DNA of 64,000 nt, from the NCBI GenBank assembly GCA_023437715.1, contig JAEZFK010000068.1:119325-183324 (forward strand), in the 5' to 3' direction. The position numbers and the translations under genes are program-made. The notes beneath the pieces were generated by a model. It was given only the letters and a program-made list of their open reading frames with translations, made no database searches and was not told the DNA's origin. This DNA is from Bacillota bacterium. GTDB lineage: Bacteria > Bacillota > Clostridia > Lachnospirales > Lachnospiraceae. Position 1 is the stretch's first letter. Each line of letters begins with the position of its first letter. Positions 53,094 through 60,822 of the stretch are shown here, in pieces.

Positions 53094-53978
53094 ATGGATC
53101 ACATTTCACTGGATGAAATAAAAGATAAATTAGACTTTTTTAATAAAATGTATGATGTTGTACGGCTGATCGACCCCTTGGAAAAAAAGGTGCTGGAGTA
53201 CCGGAATTCCGGCCTGACCGCTATAGAAGGGGCGGACCCTTGTTATAGCTACTGGGAAAACGGAAGGATTTGTGACAACTGTATTTCCATAAGAGCCCAT
53301 CTTGAAAACAGAAGCTTTGTAAAGATGGAGAAAAAGCAGAATTCGGTTCTTCTTATTACTGCAATGCCCATCGAAAATGCAGGCCGTCCGGCGGTGCTTG
53401 AATTGCTGAAAAATGCTACCGATACAATGCTTATAGGCACTGGAGATTATAATAACGGAGAAATGATGTTTCAGTTTATCCAGGAGCTGAATGATGCGGT
53501 AATCAGGGACCCTCTTACTTCCCTTTACAACCGAAGGTTTTTGGAAGAACGATTGCCGGTTGATATTATAACGGCTTCCATGACCCATTTGCCTTTATCG
53601 GTGTGCTTTATCGACCTGGATAATTTTAAGTTAATCAATGACCTTTATGGACATGAAACAGGAGATTCCTCTATCCGTGCCATAAGTGAGGTGATCCGGC
53701 GGAATGTCCAGTTTGGAAATGCCTGGGCGGCGAGATACGGGGGAGACGAGTTCATCCTTATTTTCCCTGATACCGACGAAAAGCAGGCCCGACTGATTCT
53801 GGAACGCATACAGAGAGAGGTGGCAGGGATCGCGATAAAGCGGAAAAAAGCAGGCCCCCGTTTGAATATCTCCTATGGCATAGAAACCATGAGGGAAACT
53901 CCGATGACCGCAAGGGAAATGCTGCGGTCTGCGGATGAGAAGATGTACCGGGTGAAGGATTTGAAAAATTATTCTTAG
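53094..53978 (+). CDS. diguanylate cyclase (GGDEF) with Cys-containing sensor domain
   Basis: About 294 residues. The N-terminal 130 residues look PAS-like and hold a conserved Cys pattern (DPCYSYWENGRICDNC) seen in clostridial sensor cyclases, possibly for metal or redox sensing. The GGDEF domain begins DPLTSLYNRRFLEERL and has an intact active site RYGGDEF with metal Asp in CFIDLDNFKLIND. It should make c-di-GMP. No RxxD inhibitory site is obvious. The frame is open to TTG 53058, but the ATG at 53094 after GGGGAA is preferred. No membrane helix. Confidence 0.88.
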   Translation: MDHISLDEIKDKLDFFNKMYDVVRLIDPLEKKVLEYRNSGLTAIEGADPCYSYWENGRICDNCISIRAHLENRSFVKMEKKQNSVLLITAMPIENAGRPAVLELLKNATDTMLIGTGDYNNGEMMFQFIQELNDAVIRDPLTSLYNRRFLEERLPVDIITASMTHLPLSVCFIDLDNFKLINDLYGHETGDSSIRAISEVIRRNVQFGNAWAARYGGDEFILIFPDTDEKQARLILERIQREVAGIAIKRKKAGPRLNISYGIETMRETPMTAREMLRSADEKMYRVKDLKNYS

Positions 53979-54034
53979 TATGGTGCTTGGGCCCCAGGGA
54001 ATAGGAAGAGACCGGGAACCACAATTACATAGGA

Positions 54035-54081
54035 AGAAAAGGGAGTCAATATTCGAAATATGAATATGGGCTCCCTTTTCT
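54035..54081 (+). terminator. terminator of the diguanylate cyclase gene
   Basis: AGAAAAGGGAG (54035-54045) pairs with CTCCCTTTTCT (54071-54081), with an inner ATATTC/GAATAT arm. It works in both directions because both outer strands are A/T-rich. Confidence 0.8.
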
Positions 54082-54214
54082 CTATGGATTTCCGGCCAGG
54101 CGTGTTAATTTTGTCAATGGAAAGGCGAGTTTTAGAGATAAATAAAAAGTACCGGCTAAATGCGGACAGCCGATACTATGATTGCCTGTTTAAAACATGA
54201 TTTCTCTGAAAATA

Positions 54215-54340
54215 TCAAGAATTCTTTTTAATATATATCCTTAATGCTTTTATCACCAGATACAACACGTATATGCCTACCCCTATGCCGGCAATGCACA
54301 GGAGTAAGAGGATTAAATTTATAACACTTAAAATAGCCAC
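54215..54340 (-). CDS. 41-residue single-helix membrane protein
   Basis: On the minus strand an AAAGGAGG site is followed, 10 bases on, by GTG at 54340 and a 41-codon frame. The product begins MAILSVINLILLLLCIAGIG, continues VGIYVLYLVIKAL, and ends in the basic RIYIKKNS: one long hydrophobic helix with a positive tail. The near-perfect ribosome site and clean end make it more than a chance frame. TATAAT (minus strand, near 54388) lies upstream. Function unknown; toxin-like or regulatory small membrane peptides have this shape. Confidence 0.5.
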   Translation of the reverse strand: MAILSVINLILLLLCIAGIGVGIYVLYLVIKALRIYIKKNS

Positions 54341-54441
54341 CTTTTGCAGACCTCCTTTAATAAATTCAAATCAGCTCATAGTATTATAATACCATAACGA
54401 GGCCATTATTGCTATATTGTTACTTCTTAAGCGGTTCATCC

Positions 54442-54487
54442 CTTAAAACAAGAAAAAATCCCGTGAACACGAGGTTTTAAATCAGCT
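54442..54487. repeat. direct repeat copy A (tRNA-Thr 3' tip plus terminator), with tRNA remnant beside it
   Basis: These 46 bases match 55714-55759 at 44 positions. They include the last four bases of tRNA-Thr and its terminator (AAAAATCCCGTG / CACGAGGTTTT, read on the minus strand). Just beyond, ATGCGTTGGGCTAAC (54497-54511) matches the D-loop-to-anticodon part of the tRNA (55797-55811) at 13 of 15 bases, so this is a tRNA-Thr copy that has lost its T arm. It now ends the RelA/SpoT-domain gene. Confidence 0.75.
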
Positions 54488-54532
54488 TTAAATCAGATGC
54501 GTTGGGCTAACGTGGCTGCCTGGCAGGACGAA

Positions 54533-55540
54533 TTAATCAACAAGATCATTTTGGAATCTTGAAAGATGCTCGTACGGAAGAATAAGCCTTCCCCGGTATA
54601 GGCCACAGCCATCGTTAATAAGTGAATTATTCACTGCTGAAAACATGTTTACATCCAGTTTCGATAATTCAAGCTGCTGCAACAAGATACCTCTCTCATA
54701 AGCATCATCAAAATAAATATTTTCTCCTTTTGGAATTGCATCTCGTTTAGCTCTTTCACTTTCCTGCCGTTTTTCGTAACCTAAATGATTGGCAGGACCG
54801 ATTTCAGCGAAATCGTCCATTTCTTTTGTACGAAGCTGTACTTCCACATAACAGCGTGCAATGTTATCATAAAATGTTATATGAAGCGAACGATAGCCGC
54901 TAGACTCCGGATTTACAACATAGTCTCTATAATATGGGCTTACGCTTTCTCTTAATAAAGGAGATTTTTTCTGACCCTTAAAAGAAGCTATTTCTGCAGT
55001 AAATCCGCGTTCCTCCATGAAACCAAGCAACTGGTTGGCAACATCATATAGATATTTATTTTCTTCCTCCCCACAAATCTCACCTTCTTTTAGATGACAT
55101 TTGGGAAGAGAAATCACGATTCTGTATGCAATCAGGTCCCGAAAACAGTTTAAATTGTTCTTCAGCTCAGGAAGAGAAGGATAATTGCCGTGTTTCATAT
55201 AATACTCGTAAATATATTCCACAATGTATCCGTTAAATTTTGCTTCCGCGCGTATCAGAGATTTAATTCGGCCCTTAAAGGTAAATGCAAGAAAAGGATA
55301 TTCATTTGCCATATATTTATAGAATTCCCGAATCCGCTGAGACTGAGAAGTCAGAAATTCGTTGTGCTGTAAAAGTTCAGCAATTTGAAGCAGAAAATTA
55401 CAGTGCACAAGATCAATCTGATTATGAGTTTCTTTGGACGACTGTTTCAAATCCTCAGAATATCTCTGTAATATCTTAAGAACGGTATCGCCGGAGTATA
55501 AATAATCATTTAATTTTATCATCATTATAGTTTTCCGCAT
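54533..55540 (-). CDS. RelA/SpoT synthetase-domain protein (small alarmone synthetase-like)
   Basis: A 335-residue protein, more AT-rich than the core genes around it. The central RelA/SpoT nucleotidyltransferase fold shows FKGRIKSLIRAEAKFNG, the acidic FRDLIAYRIVISL, GYRSLHITFYDN and the catalytic-strand VEVQLRTKEMDDFAEIGPANHLGYE (split at Phe). There is no HD hydrolase, TGS or ACT domain, so it is not a full Rel. It may make (p)ppGpp-type alarmones or, as in toxic SAS and CapRel-type proteins, modify another target. It lies between two copies of a tRNA-Thr end, without a partner gene. No good ribosome site is seen at the first ATG; the start may be the ATG pair at 55525/55522. Confidence 0.75.
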   Translation of the reverse strand: MRKTIMMIKLNDYLYSGDTVLKILQRYSEDLKQSSKETHNQIDLVHCNFLLQIAELLQHNEFLTSQSQRIREFYKYMANEYPFLAFTFKGRIKSLIRAEAKFNGYIVEYIYEYYMKHGNYPSLPELKNNLNCFRDLIAYRIVISLPKCHLKEGEICGEEENKYLYDVANQLLGFMEERGFTAEIASFKGQKKSPLLRESVSPYYRDYVVNPESSGYRSLHITFYDNIARCYVEVQLRTKEMDDFAEIGPANHLGYEKRQESERAKRDAIPKGENIYFDDAYERGILLQQLELSKLDVNMFSAVNNSLINDGCGLYRGRLILPYEHLSRFQNDLVD

Positions 55541-55713
55541 CTATTCAATGTTTCATAGATGCACTTTCCTTTCCTAAGTGCTTAAATATTTATTTTGTAC
55601 AGCAATAAATATTGTTGTAAAGTTATTAGGACTAAATAATATATGGAAGAAAAACGTTGGTCAAATGTCAGCCATTTGTATGAAGTCAGATATCCTTAAA
55701 GCTCATTTTACTT

Positions 55714-55759
55714 CTTAAAACAAGAAAAAACCCCGTGAACACGAGGTTTTTAATCAGCT
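55714..55759. repeat. direct repeat copy B (tRNA-Thr 3' tip plus terminator)
   Basis: Intact partner of the repeat at 54442. It runs from the last four bases of tRNA-Thr (AGCT on the minus strand) through the terminator to CTTAAAACAAG. The two copies are in the same orientation and 1272 bases apart, enclosing the RelA/SpoT-domain gene. Confidence 0.75.
55725..55751 (-). terminator. tRNA-Thr terminator
   Basis: On the minus strand AAAACC-TCGTG pairs with CACG-GGGTTTT, then TTTTTCTTG. It starts five bases after tRNA-Thr. Confidence 0.8.
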
Positions 55760-55828
55760 CCCGGGGGGACTCGAACCCCCGACCCACGCATTACGAATGC
55801 GTTGCGCTACCAACTGCGCTACGGAAGC
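55756..55828 (-). tRNA. tRNA-Thr(CGT)
   Basis: Minus-strand tRNA of 73 bases. Acceptor GCTTCCG pairs with CGGGAGC (one G-U), discriminator T. Anticodon arm ACGCA-TTCGTAA-TGCGT gives anticodon CGT (reads ACG). T arm CGGGG-GTTCGAG-TCCCC-type. CCA is not encoded. Its 3' tip is duplicated at 54484-54487. Confidence 0.94.
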
Positions 55829-55863
55829 ATTACGGTTATCGGCCCAAGACCGAAACCTTTGAT

Positions 55864-55892
55864 AGTATAACAGCTAAAGGGCAAAAAATCAA
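55864..55892 (-). promoter_or_regulatory. tRNA-Thr promoter
   Basis: On the minus strand TTGATT (55892-55887) and TATACT (55869-55864) with a 17-base spacer, 35 bases before the tRNA. Confidence 0.75.
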
Positions 55893-55954
55893 CCCTTACA
55901 TAAAAAAAAGTCGGAAAAAGTTTTAAAAATCAAAAAACTTAAATTACGTAATGA

Positions 55955-55983
55955 TTGCCAAATCTTCCATAAAAAGTTATAAT
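55955..55983 (+). promoter_or_regulatory. promoter of the GGDEF/EAL gene
   Basis: TTGCCA (55955-55960) and perfect TATAAT (55978-55983), 17-base spacer, 50 bases before the ATG. AAGGAGT follows at 56017-56023. Confidence 0.8.
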
Positions 55984-56032
55984 AAATTAGACGTTTTAAA
56001 AGTGAAAATTATTCCTAAGGAGTAAAACCTTT

Positions 56033-58225
56033 ATGCAAATAATGGAAGATGCAAAGAATAAAAAGAGCGAGGCGCTGATTCCCGCGCTTTTCTGTGTTCT
56101 CTTGATTTCCTGTTGCTTTGCATTTTTGCTGTATATGATACAGAAGAATGAAAAGGAGAATGCGGCATTTTTTTACAATGCGGCAAAGCAGAATCAAATT
56201 ACCTTAAAAAAACAGCTGGAAACAGACTTTCAGTCTCTTGAAGAGCTGGCCATATATATTGAGGCCGCTGGCCTGGATGACAGAGATCAGTTGAACCAGC
56301 TTATAAATAAAATAAATGACAGCAGCCGGTATATAAAGATCGGCTTTGCCGATGGGAAAGATTATAAGGAAGCAAAAGACCATAATAATTATTATGAAGT
56401 TCCGGTACTGGATAAGAATGAACAGCCGGCAGGATATCTTTATATCACAAACTCCGATGATATGATAAGCAGCCTTCTTGATACAGCGGCCCTGACCGGA
56501 GCCGATTATTCTGCCATCCTGGACCGTCAGGGAAAAATCCTCTTAGGGAGGGGCGATGGGACGGGCTATGAACTGAAAAACGGAGGACTTCTCAGGGAAG
56601 CTCCCTTTGAAGAAAACATTAAGAACATAATTTCTAAGGAAATGGAAAAAGGAGATGAAATTTCTTTTTCTGCCAATTCACCGGCTCATCAGCGCCATAG
56701 GGTCGTTTTACTCCCTTTGGGAACCAACGGCTGGTATGTACTCAGCATTTTTCCAGAAACCCAGCTCAGAACCAGTTATCTGGAGACAGCGATTGGAATT
56801 GAAATCATTATCATGCTGTCCTCAGGCCTGTTCCTTTATTTCCTTTCCATGCAGCGCAAGGTAATAAACCGGAATCAGGAAATTTTCCGTCACATGGCTT
56901 ATACGGACAGCCTGACCGGCTGCAGAAATTTCTATTCGTTTAAAAAAGAGGCGGAACGGCTTCTTAAGACGGAGGACATTACCTCTTATGCGGTCTGGTA
57001 TTGCGATGTCAAGGGATTCCGGTTCATTAATGATGTTCTGGGCTATGAGAAAGGGGACAGAATTCTGACCTCCATCGCAGCACGGTTCCGGGATTATGAG
57101 GAGCCGGATGCCTTATTTTGCAGGGTTTCGGCGGACAATTTTGCAGGAATACACAAATATGAATCCAAAGAGGAGATGCGCGGCTGGTTCGACCGGCTGG
57201 TCGAATTTTTTCCCGATGAGGAATTATATTCCAACAAAAGGATTTCTCTGGAACTGTGCATGGGGGTCTATTGCCTGGAAGAAGAGGACCGGGAGGTTTC
57301 CGTTGACAGGATCGTAGACCGGGCCAATATTGCACAGAAGTACGTAAAGAATCAGCCGGGCAATCAATTCGGTTTTTATAATGAAGAAATACATAACAAA
57401 ATGGTGGATGAGTCCGAGCTGGAATCGGAAATTGACAGGGCTTTGAGAAACCAGGAGTTCAAGGTATTTATACAGCCCCAGGTTTCCATTCAGGAAGGGA
57501 ACCGGATTGTGGGAGGCGAAGCCCTGGTGAGATGGGAAAGCCCCCAAAGGGGCACCATACCGCCGAGCCAGTTCGTACCTCTTATGGAGCGGAACGGAAA
57601 AATCGTAAAGCTGGACCGGTATATGTTTGAAGTCATCTGCCAGTGGCTTCACGGCTATCTGGCGGAGGGGAGAGATCCCATAAATCTGGCGGTCAATGTT
57701 TCGAAAATCGGAATGCTGAGCGAAGATTTTATCGATTTTTACGGAGGCGTAAAGGAGAAATACAAGATACCGGATGACATTCTGGAACTGGAGTTTACAG
57801 AATCCGTCATGTTCAATGACGTGGTGGTTTTCAGCGATATGGTCAGCCAGCTCCATAAAAGAGGGTTTGTCTGCTCCCTGGATGATTTCGGTTCGGGATA
57901 TTCCTCCCTCAATCTGTTAAAAAATCTTCCTATTGACGCCCTTAAGCTGGATATCATGTTTTTCAAAAAGAGTGAGGATATTAAAAGGGAAAGGATCGTT
58001 CTGTCCAATATCGTAAACATGGCAAAGGAACTGCAGATCAGAACCATTGCAGAGGGTGTGGAGAATGTGGAAACGGTGGATTTCCTCACTTCATCGGGCT
58101 GCGATATGATTCAGGGATACGTGTTTGCAAGGCCCATGCCGGTGGAAGCCTTTGACCAGCTGCTGCTTGAGAAAAAGGGAGAGCCGATGGAGCCTGTGGA
58201 CGGGGGAGTGCAGGTGATTCTATGA
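56033..58225 (+). CDS. c-di-GMP phosphodiesterase with degenerate GGDEF and intact EAL
   Basis: A 730-residue membrane protein. Helix 1 (ALIPALFCVLLISCCFAFLL) and helix 2 (about residues 250-275, ETAIGIEIIIMLSSGLFLYF) enclose an extracellular Cache-like sensor. The GGDEF domain (YTDSLTGCRNFYSF) has RVSADNF in place of RGGDEF, so it should not make c-di-GMP and may bind GTP as a regulator. The EAL domain keeps GEALVRWESP, the LDDFGSGYSSLNLL metal loop and the catalytic Glu in TIAEGVENVE. It should therefore break c-di-GMP. Its stop overlaps the acylphosphatase start. Confidence 0.92.
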   Translation: MQIMEDAKNKKSEALIPALFCVLLISCCFAFLLYMIQKNEKENAAFFYNAAKQNQITLKKQLETDFQSLEELAIYIEAAGLDDRDQLNQLINKINDSSRYIKIGFADGKDYKEAKDHNNYYEVPVLDKNEQPAGYLYITNSDDMISSLLDTAALTGADYSAILDRQGKILLGRGDGTGYELKNGGLLREAPFEENIKNIISKEMEKGDEISFSANSPAHQRHRVVLLPLGTNGWYVLSIFPETQLRTSYLETAIGIEIIIMLSSGLFLYFLSMQRKVINRNQEIFRHMAYTDSLTGCRNFYSFKKEAERLLKTEDITSYAVWYCDVKGFRFINDVLGYEKGDRILTSIAARFRDYEEPDALFCRVSADNFAGIHKYESKEEMRGWFDRLVEFFPDEELYSNKRISLELCMGVYCLEEEDREVSVDRIVDRANIAQKYVKNQPGNQFGFYNEEIHNKMVDESELESEIDRALRNQEFKVFIQPQVSIQEGNRIVGGEALVRWESPQRGTIPPSQFVPLMERNGKIVKLDRYMFEVICQWLHGYLAEGRDPINLAVNVSKIGMLSEDFIDFYGGVKEKYKIPDDILELEFTESVMFNDVVVFSDMVSQLHKRGFVCSLDDFGSGYSSLNLLKNLPIDALKLDIMFFKKSEDIKRERIVLSNIVNMAKELQIRTIAEGVENVETVDFLTSSGCDMIQGYVFARPMPVEAFDQLLLEKKGEPMEPVDGGVQVIL

Positions 58226-58500
58226 TGAAATGGGAGAAGATCAGAAAGCATATTTTCGTCGGCGGCCGGGTCCAGGGAGTGGGCTTCCGCTTCCGTACCC
58301 AGCATTATGCCAAAGGTCTTGGCCTAACGGGCTGGGTGAGGAATTTAGATGACGGCCGGGTGGAAATGGAGCTGCAGGGAACGGAAGAGGCAATGGACCG
58401 TTTATTTGCCTATTTGCAGCAGGACCGCTATATTATGATCGATGATTATGAAGAAAAAAGGATCCCTGCTGTAGAAGAAAAGGGATTTAGGGTCCGTTAG
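58222..58500 (+). CDS. acyP: acylphosphatase
   Basis: A 92-residue acylphosphatase. The phosphate loop GRVQGVGFRFRTQHYA holds the catalytic Arg, and GWVRNLDDGRVEMELQG holds the catalytic Asn. It hydrolyses acyl phosphates such as carbamoyl or acetyl phosphate. It starts within the preceding stop codon (ATGATGA), so it is translationally coupled to the phosphodiesterase. A terminator follows. Confidence 0.93.
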   Translation: MMKWEKIRKHIFVGGRVQGVGFRFRTQHYAKGLGLTGWVRNLDDGRVEMELQGTEEAMDRLFAYLQQDRYIMIDDYEEKRIPAVEEKGFRVR

Positions 58501-58539
58501 GAAGTGAGAATACCAATAGGGAAGAAAAGAATCGTATTT

Positions 58540-58568
58540 AGGCCTGGGAAAATCCCGGGCCTTTTTTC
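58540..58568 (+). terminator. terminator after acylphosphatase
   Basis: AGGCCTGGGA pairs with TCCCGGGCCT (one G-U) around AAA, followed by TTTTTT. Confidence 0.85.
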
Positions 58569-58664
58569 ATGGCCTTTCATTGAGGGTGGTTGATCCGTGC
58601 ATAACTATTTATAATGGAGAGATAATAATTTGAAAAGAAGTTTTCGGTGTAAAATGAAATCACA

Positions 58665-59948
58665 ATGGGAACAGAAAGAAGAAAAGGAATGGAAGTTAAA
58701 GAGAGAATTGGGTATGATAAAGGCCTGGACCATACTCTTAAATTATTGGAAGAAGGATATCCTTTTATTAAAAATAGAATGGATCTTTATAAATGTAATA
58801 TGTTTGAAACTCATATAATGGGAGAAAAAGTAGTTTGCATAAGCGGAGAAGAGGCTTGTAAGCTTTTTTACGATGAAGAGTTATTTCAGCGAAAGGGTGC
58901 AGTACCAAAGAGAATACAAAAAACCCTGTTTGGAGTTAATGCGATTCAGGGTATGGATCACCAGGCGCATACTCAAAGGAAGCTTTTTTTCATGTCATTC
59001 ATGACGGAAGCCCATCAAAAGGAGCTTGGGGAGCTTTTTGAGAAGGAAATGGAGGATTCCATTTATAAATGGGAAAATGCGAAAGAAATTATGCTTTTTC
59101 GTGAGGTTAAAAATATTTTGTGCAAGGTAGCATGTTCCTGGACCGGAGTTCCATTGCAGGAATCTGATATAGAAAACAGGGCAGATGATCTTTGCTCAAT
59201 GGTTGACGGATTAGGGGGGGTGGGGCCCAGGTACTGGAAAGGAAAGACGGCACGAAGCAGAACCGAGGAATGGATAGAAGGAATCATAGAGGATGTGAGG
59301 CAGGGAAAGCTGACAGCGGAAGACGACTCGGTGCTTCACTTAATGGCTTTTCATAAGGAACCCGATGGCAATCGGATGGAGCTGCAAATGGCCGCAAAGG
59401 AACTTATAAACATCATAAGGCCGATTGCCGCGATTTCAACCTATATTACTTTTACAGCTCTGGCAATATATGAACATCCTGAATGTAATGTAGAACTGAT
59501 GGGCGGCGGCAATGATTATTTTGAAATGTTTGTACAGGAGGTTCGCCGTTACTATCCCTTTACCCCGTTTTTAGGAGCAAGGGTACACAGGGACTTTGTC
59601 TGGAACCAGTATAAGTTTGAAAAAGGAATGCTTGTATTGCTTGATGTCTATGGGATGAACCATGATTCCGGGATATGGAATGATCCTGAGGAATTTCGGC
59701 CTCAACGCTTTAAGGAACAAAAAGACAGGACATTTAGCTTTATCCCCCAGGGAGGCGGTGATCCACGAAAGGGACATCGCTGTCCGGGGGAGGGCATTAC
59801 CATTGAAATCATGAAAGCAGCCCTGGATTTTCTTGTTAAGAGAATTGATTTTGAGGTCCCGGAGCAGGACTTAAGCTACAGCCTTTCAAGAATTCCCACC
59901 TTGCCCCAAAGCGGGTTTATCATGAAAAATATCAGAAAAAAGCTTTGA
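58665..59948 (+). CDS. CYP152-type cytochrome P450 fatty-acid peroxygenase
   Basis: Up to 427 residues, alike along its whole length to B. subtilis P450-BSbeta (CYP152A1). The heme-ligand Cys is in GHRCPGEGITIEIMKA, and the Arg-Pro that holds the fatty-acid carboxylate is in NIIRPIAAIS. KNILCKVACSWTGVPL and FVQEVRRYYPFTPFLGARV also match. Such enzymes hydroxylate or decarboxylate fatty acids with H2O2 and need no reductase. Counting from the ATG at 58689 puts these residues within two of the Bacillus numbers (244 and 365), so that start is favoured by homology, though its AAAAGGA is too close; 58665 is the longer option. It is a single gene. Confidence 0.9.
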   Translation: MGTERRKGMEVKERIGYDKGLDHTLKLLEEGYPFIKNRMDLYKCNMFETHIMGEKVVCISGEEACKLFYDEELFQRKGAVPKRIQKTLFGVNAIQGMDHQAHTQRKLFFMSFMTEAHQKELGELFEKEMEDSIYKWENAKEIMLFREVKNILCKVACSWTGVPLQESDIENRADDLCSMVDGLGGVGPRYWKGKTARSRTEEWIEGIIEDVRQGKLTAEDDSVLHLMAFHKEPDGNRMELQMAAKELINIIRPIAAISTYITFTALAIYEHPECNVELMGGGNDYFEMFVQEVRRYYPFTPFLGARVHRDFVWNQYKFEKGMLVLLDVYGMNHDSGIWNDPEEFRPQRFKEQKDRTFSFIPQGGGDPRKGHRCPGEGITIEIMKAALDFLVKRIDFEVPEQDLSYSLSRIPTLPQSGFIMKNIRKKL

Positions 59949-59970
59949 GTCATCATTTGATATTCACAGC

Positions 59971-60007
59971 AAAAATCCTGCAGAACAAAGGCCTGCAGGA
60001 TTTTTTT
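59971..60007. terminator. bidirectional terminator between P450 and flavoprotein genes
   Basis: AAAAATCCTGCAG (59971-59983) pairs with CTGCAGGATTTTTTT (59993-60007). T-runs occur on both strands, serving the two converging genes. Confidence 0.88.
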
Positions 60008-60010
60008 CTC

Positions 60011-60664
60011 TTATAGTCCCTGGTTCCGTACCAGTCCGGCTCCTAAATCAAAGGCTTTTTGGCAGTCAAGGGGAAATTGTTCCGCCCGGACCTGGGCTTT
60101 ATGTTTTTCATCAAAGCCGGATGCTTCATAGCGGGAATAATCATCAAACTGATAGGTATCGGCAGCCAGAATAAATTCCGAGGGCCCTTTAAGGAGCTGC
60201 AGGCTTTTGGCCGTAGACTGAAACAGGGCATCATATCCTATCTGCTGGATAAATGCTTCCGGAACATTCATGGTATAGATAAAGCCGGAGGAGATTTTTC
60301 CCTTAAAGACCGAGCGCTCCCCTTGATTATATGTAAGGTTGGAAAAAAGCAGGCGCTCCAGGAAAGACCGCATTTCCCCGGTAACATTGCCGAAATAGAT
60401 GGGCGACCCTAACAGAAGAACATCACACTCCAGAATTTTTTCCAGGACAGGGGTCAGGCCGTCCTGCATAGAACAATGGCCGATTGACCTGGAATTTTTG
60501 CGCTTGCAGGCAAAACAGCTGATGCAGCCTTTAAAATTCAAATCGTATAAATGGAAGAGCTCGGTTTCAGCTCCCTCCGACTTCGCTCCTTCCAGGGCTT
60601 TGTTCAATAATGCAGAAGTATTCCCCTGTTTTCTCGGGCTGCCGTTTACTGCAATAACTTTCAT
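60011..60664 (-). CDS. flavodoxin-fold NAD(P)H-dependent FMN reductase / iron-sulfur flavoprotein-like
   Basis: About 217 residues. The FMN-phosphate loop VNGSPRKQGNTSALLNKAL opens the protein. A Cys-rich stretch (GCISCFACKRKNSRSIGHC) at about residues 46-65 resembles the cluster-binding region of iron-sulfur flavoproteins, and LLLGSPIYFGNVTGEMRSFLERL is the second FMN loop. It likely moves electrons to small molecules or oxygen species. AGGAG lies 11 bases before the ATG at 60664; two earlier ATGs (60676, 60673) abut the site. It converges on the P450 gene. Confidence 0.86.
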   Translation of the reverse strand: MKVIAVNGSPRKQGNTSALLNKALEGAKSEGAETELFHLYDLNFKGCISCFACKRKNSRSIGHCSMQDGLTPVLEKILECDVLLLGSPIYFGNVTGEMRSFLERLLFSNLTYNQGERSVFKGKISSGFIYTMNVPEAFIQQIGYDALFQSTAKSLQLLKGPSEFILAADTYQFDDYSRYEASGFDEKHKAQVRAEQFPLDCQKAFDLGAGLVRNQGL

Positions 60665-60822
60665 TGAACCCATCATCTCCTATTCATATATTTATAATGC
60701 GAACTGCTGAATCGATTATAGCACATGGGGCAGGGAAAGAAAAGCGAGTAGAATATGCGGTACTATCGGAACAAAATTAATCATATGAATTATAGATAGC
60801 AGTAAAAAAGGAAGATAAGTAA

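Noticed and set aside
55735..55926. 63-codon plus-strand frame across the tRNA-Thr region
   Set aside because: It is the complement of the tRNA and its terminator.
58630..58818. 62-codon frame from TTG with a good ribosome site before the P450 gene
   Set aside because: Its product is a Lys/Glu/Trp-rich string out of frame with the clear P450 coding sequence it overlaps; kept only as a note on the P450 start.
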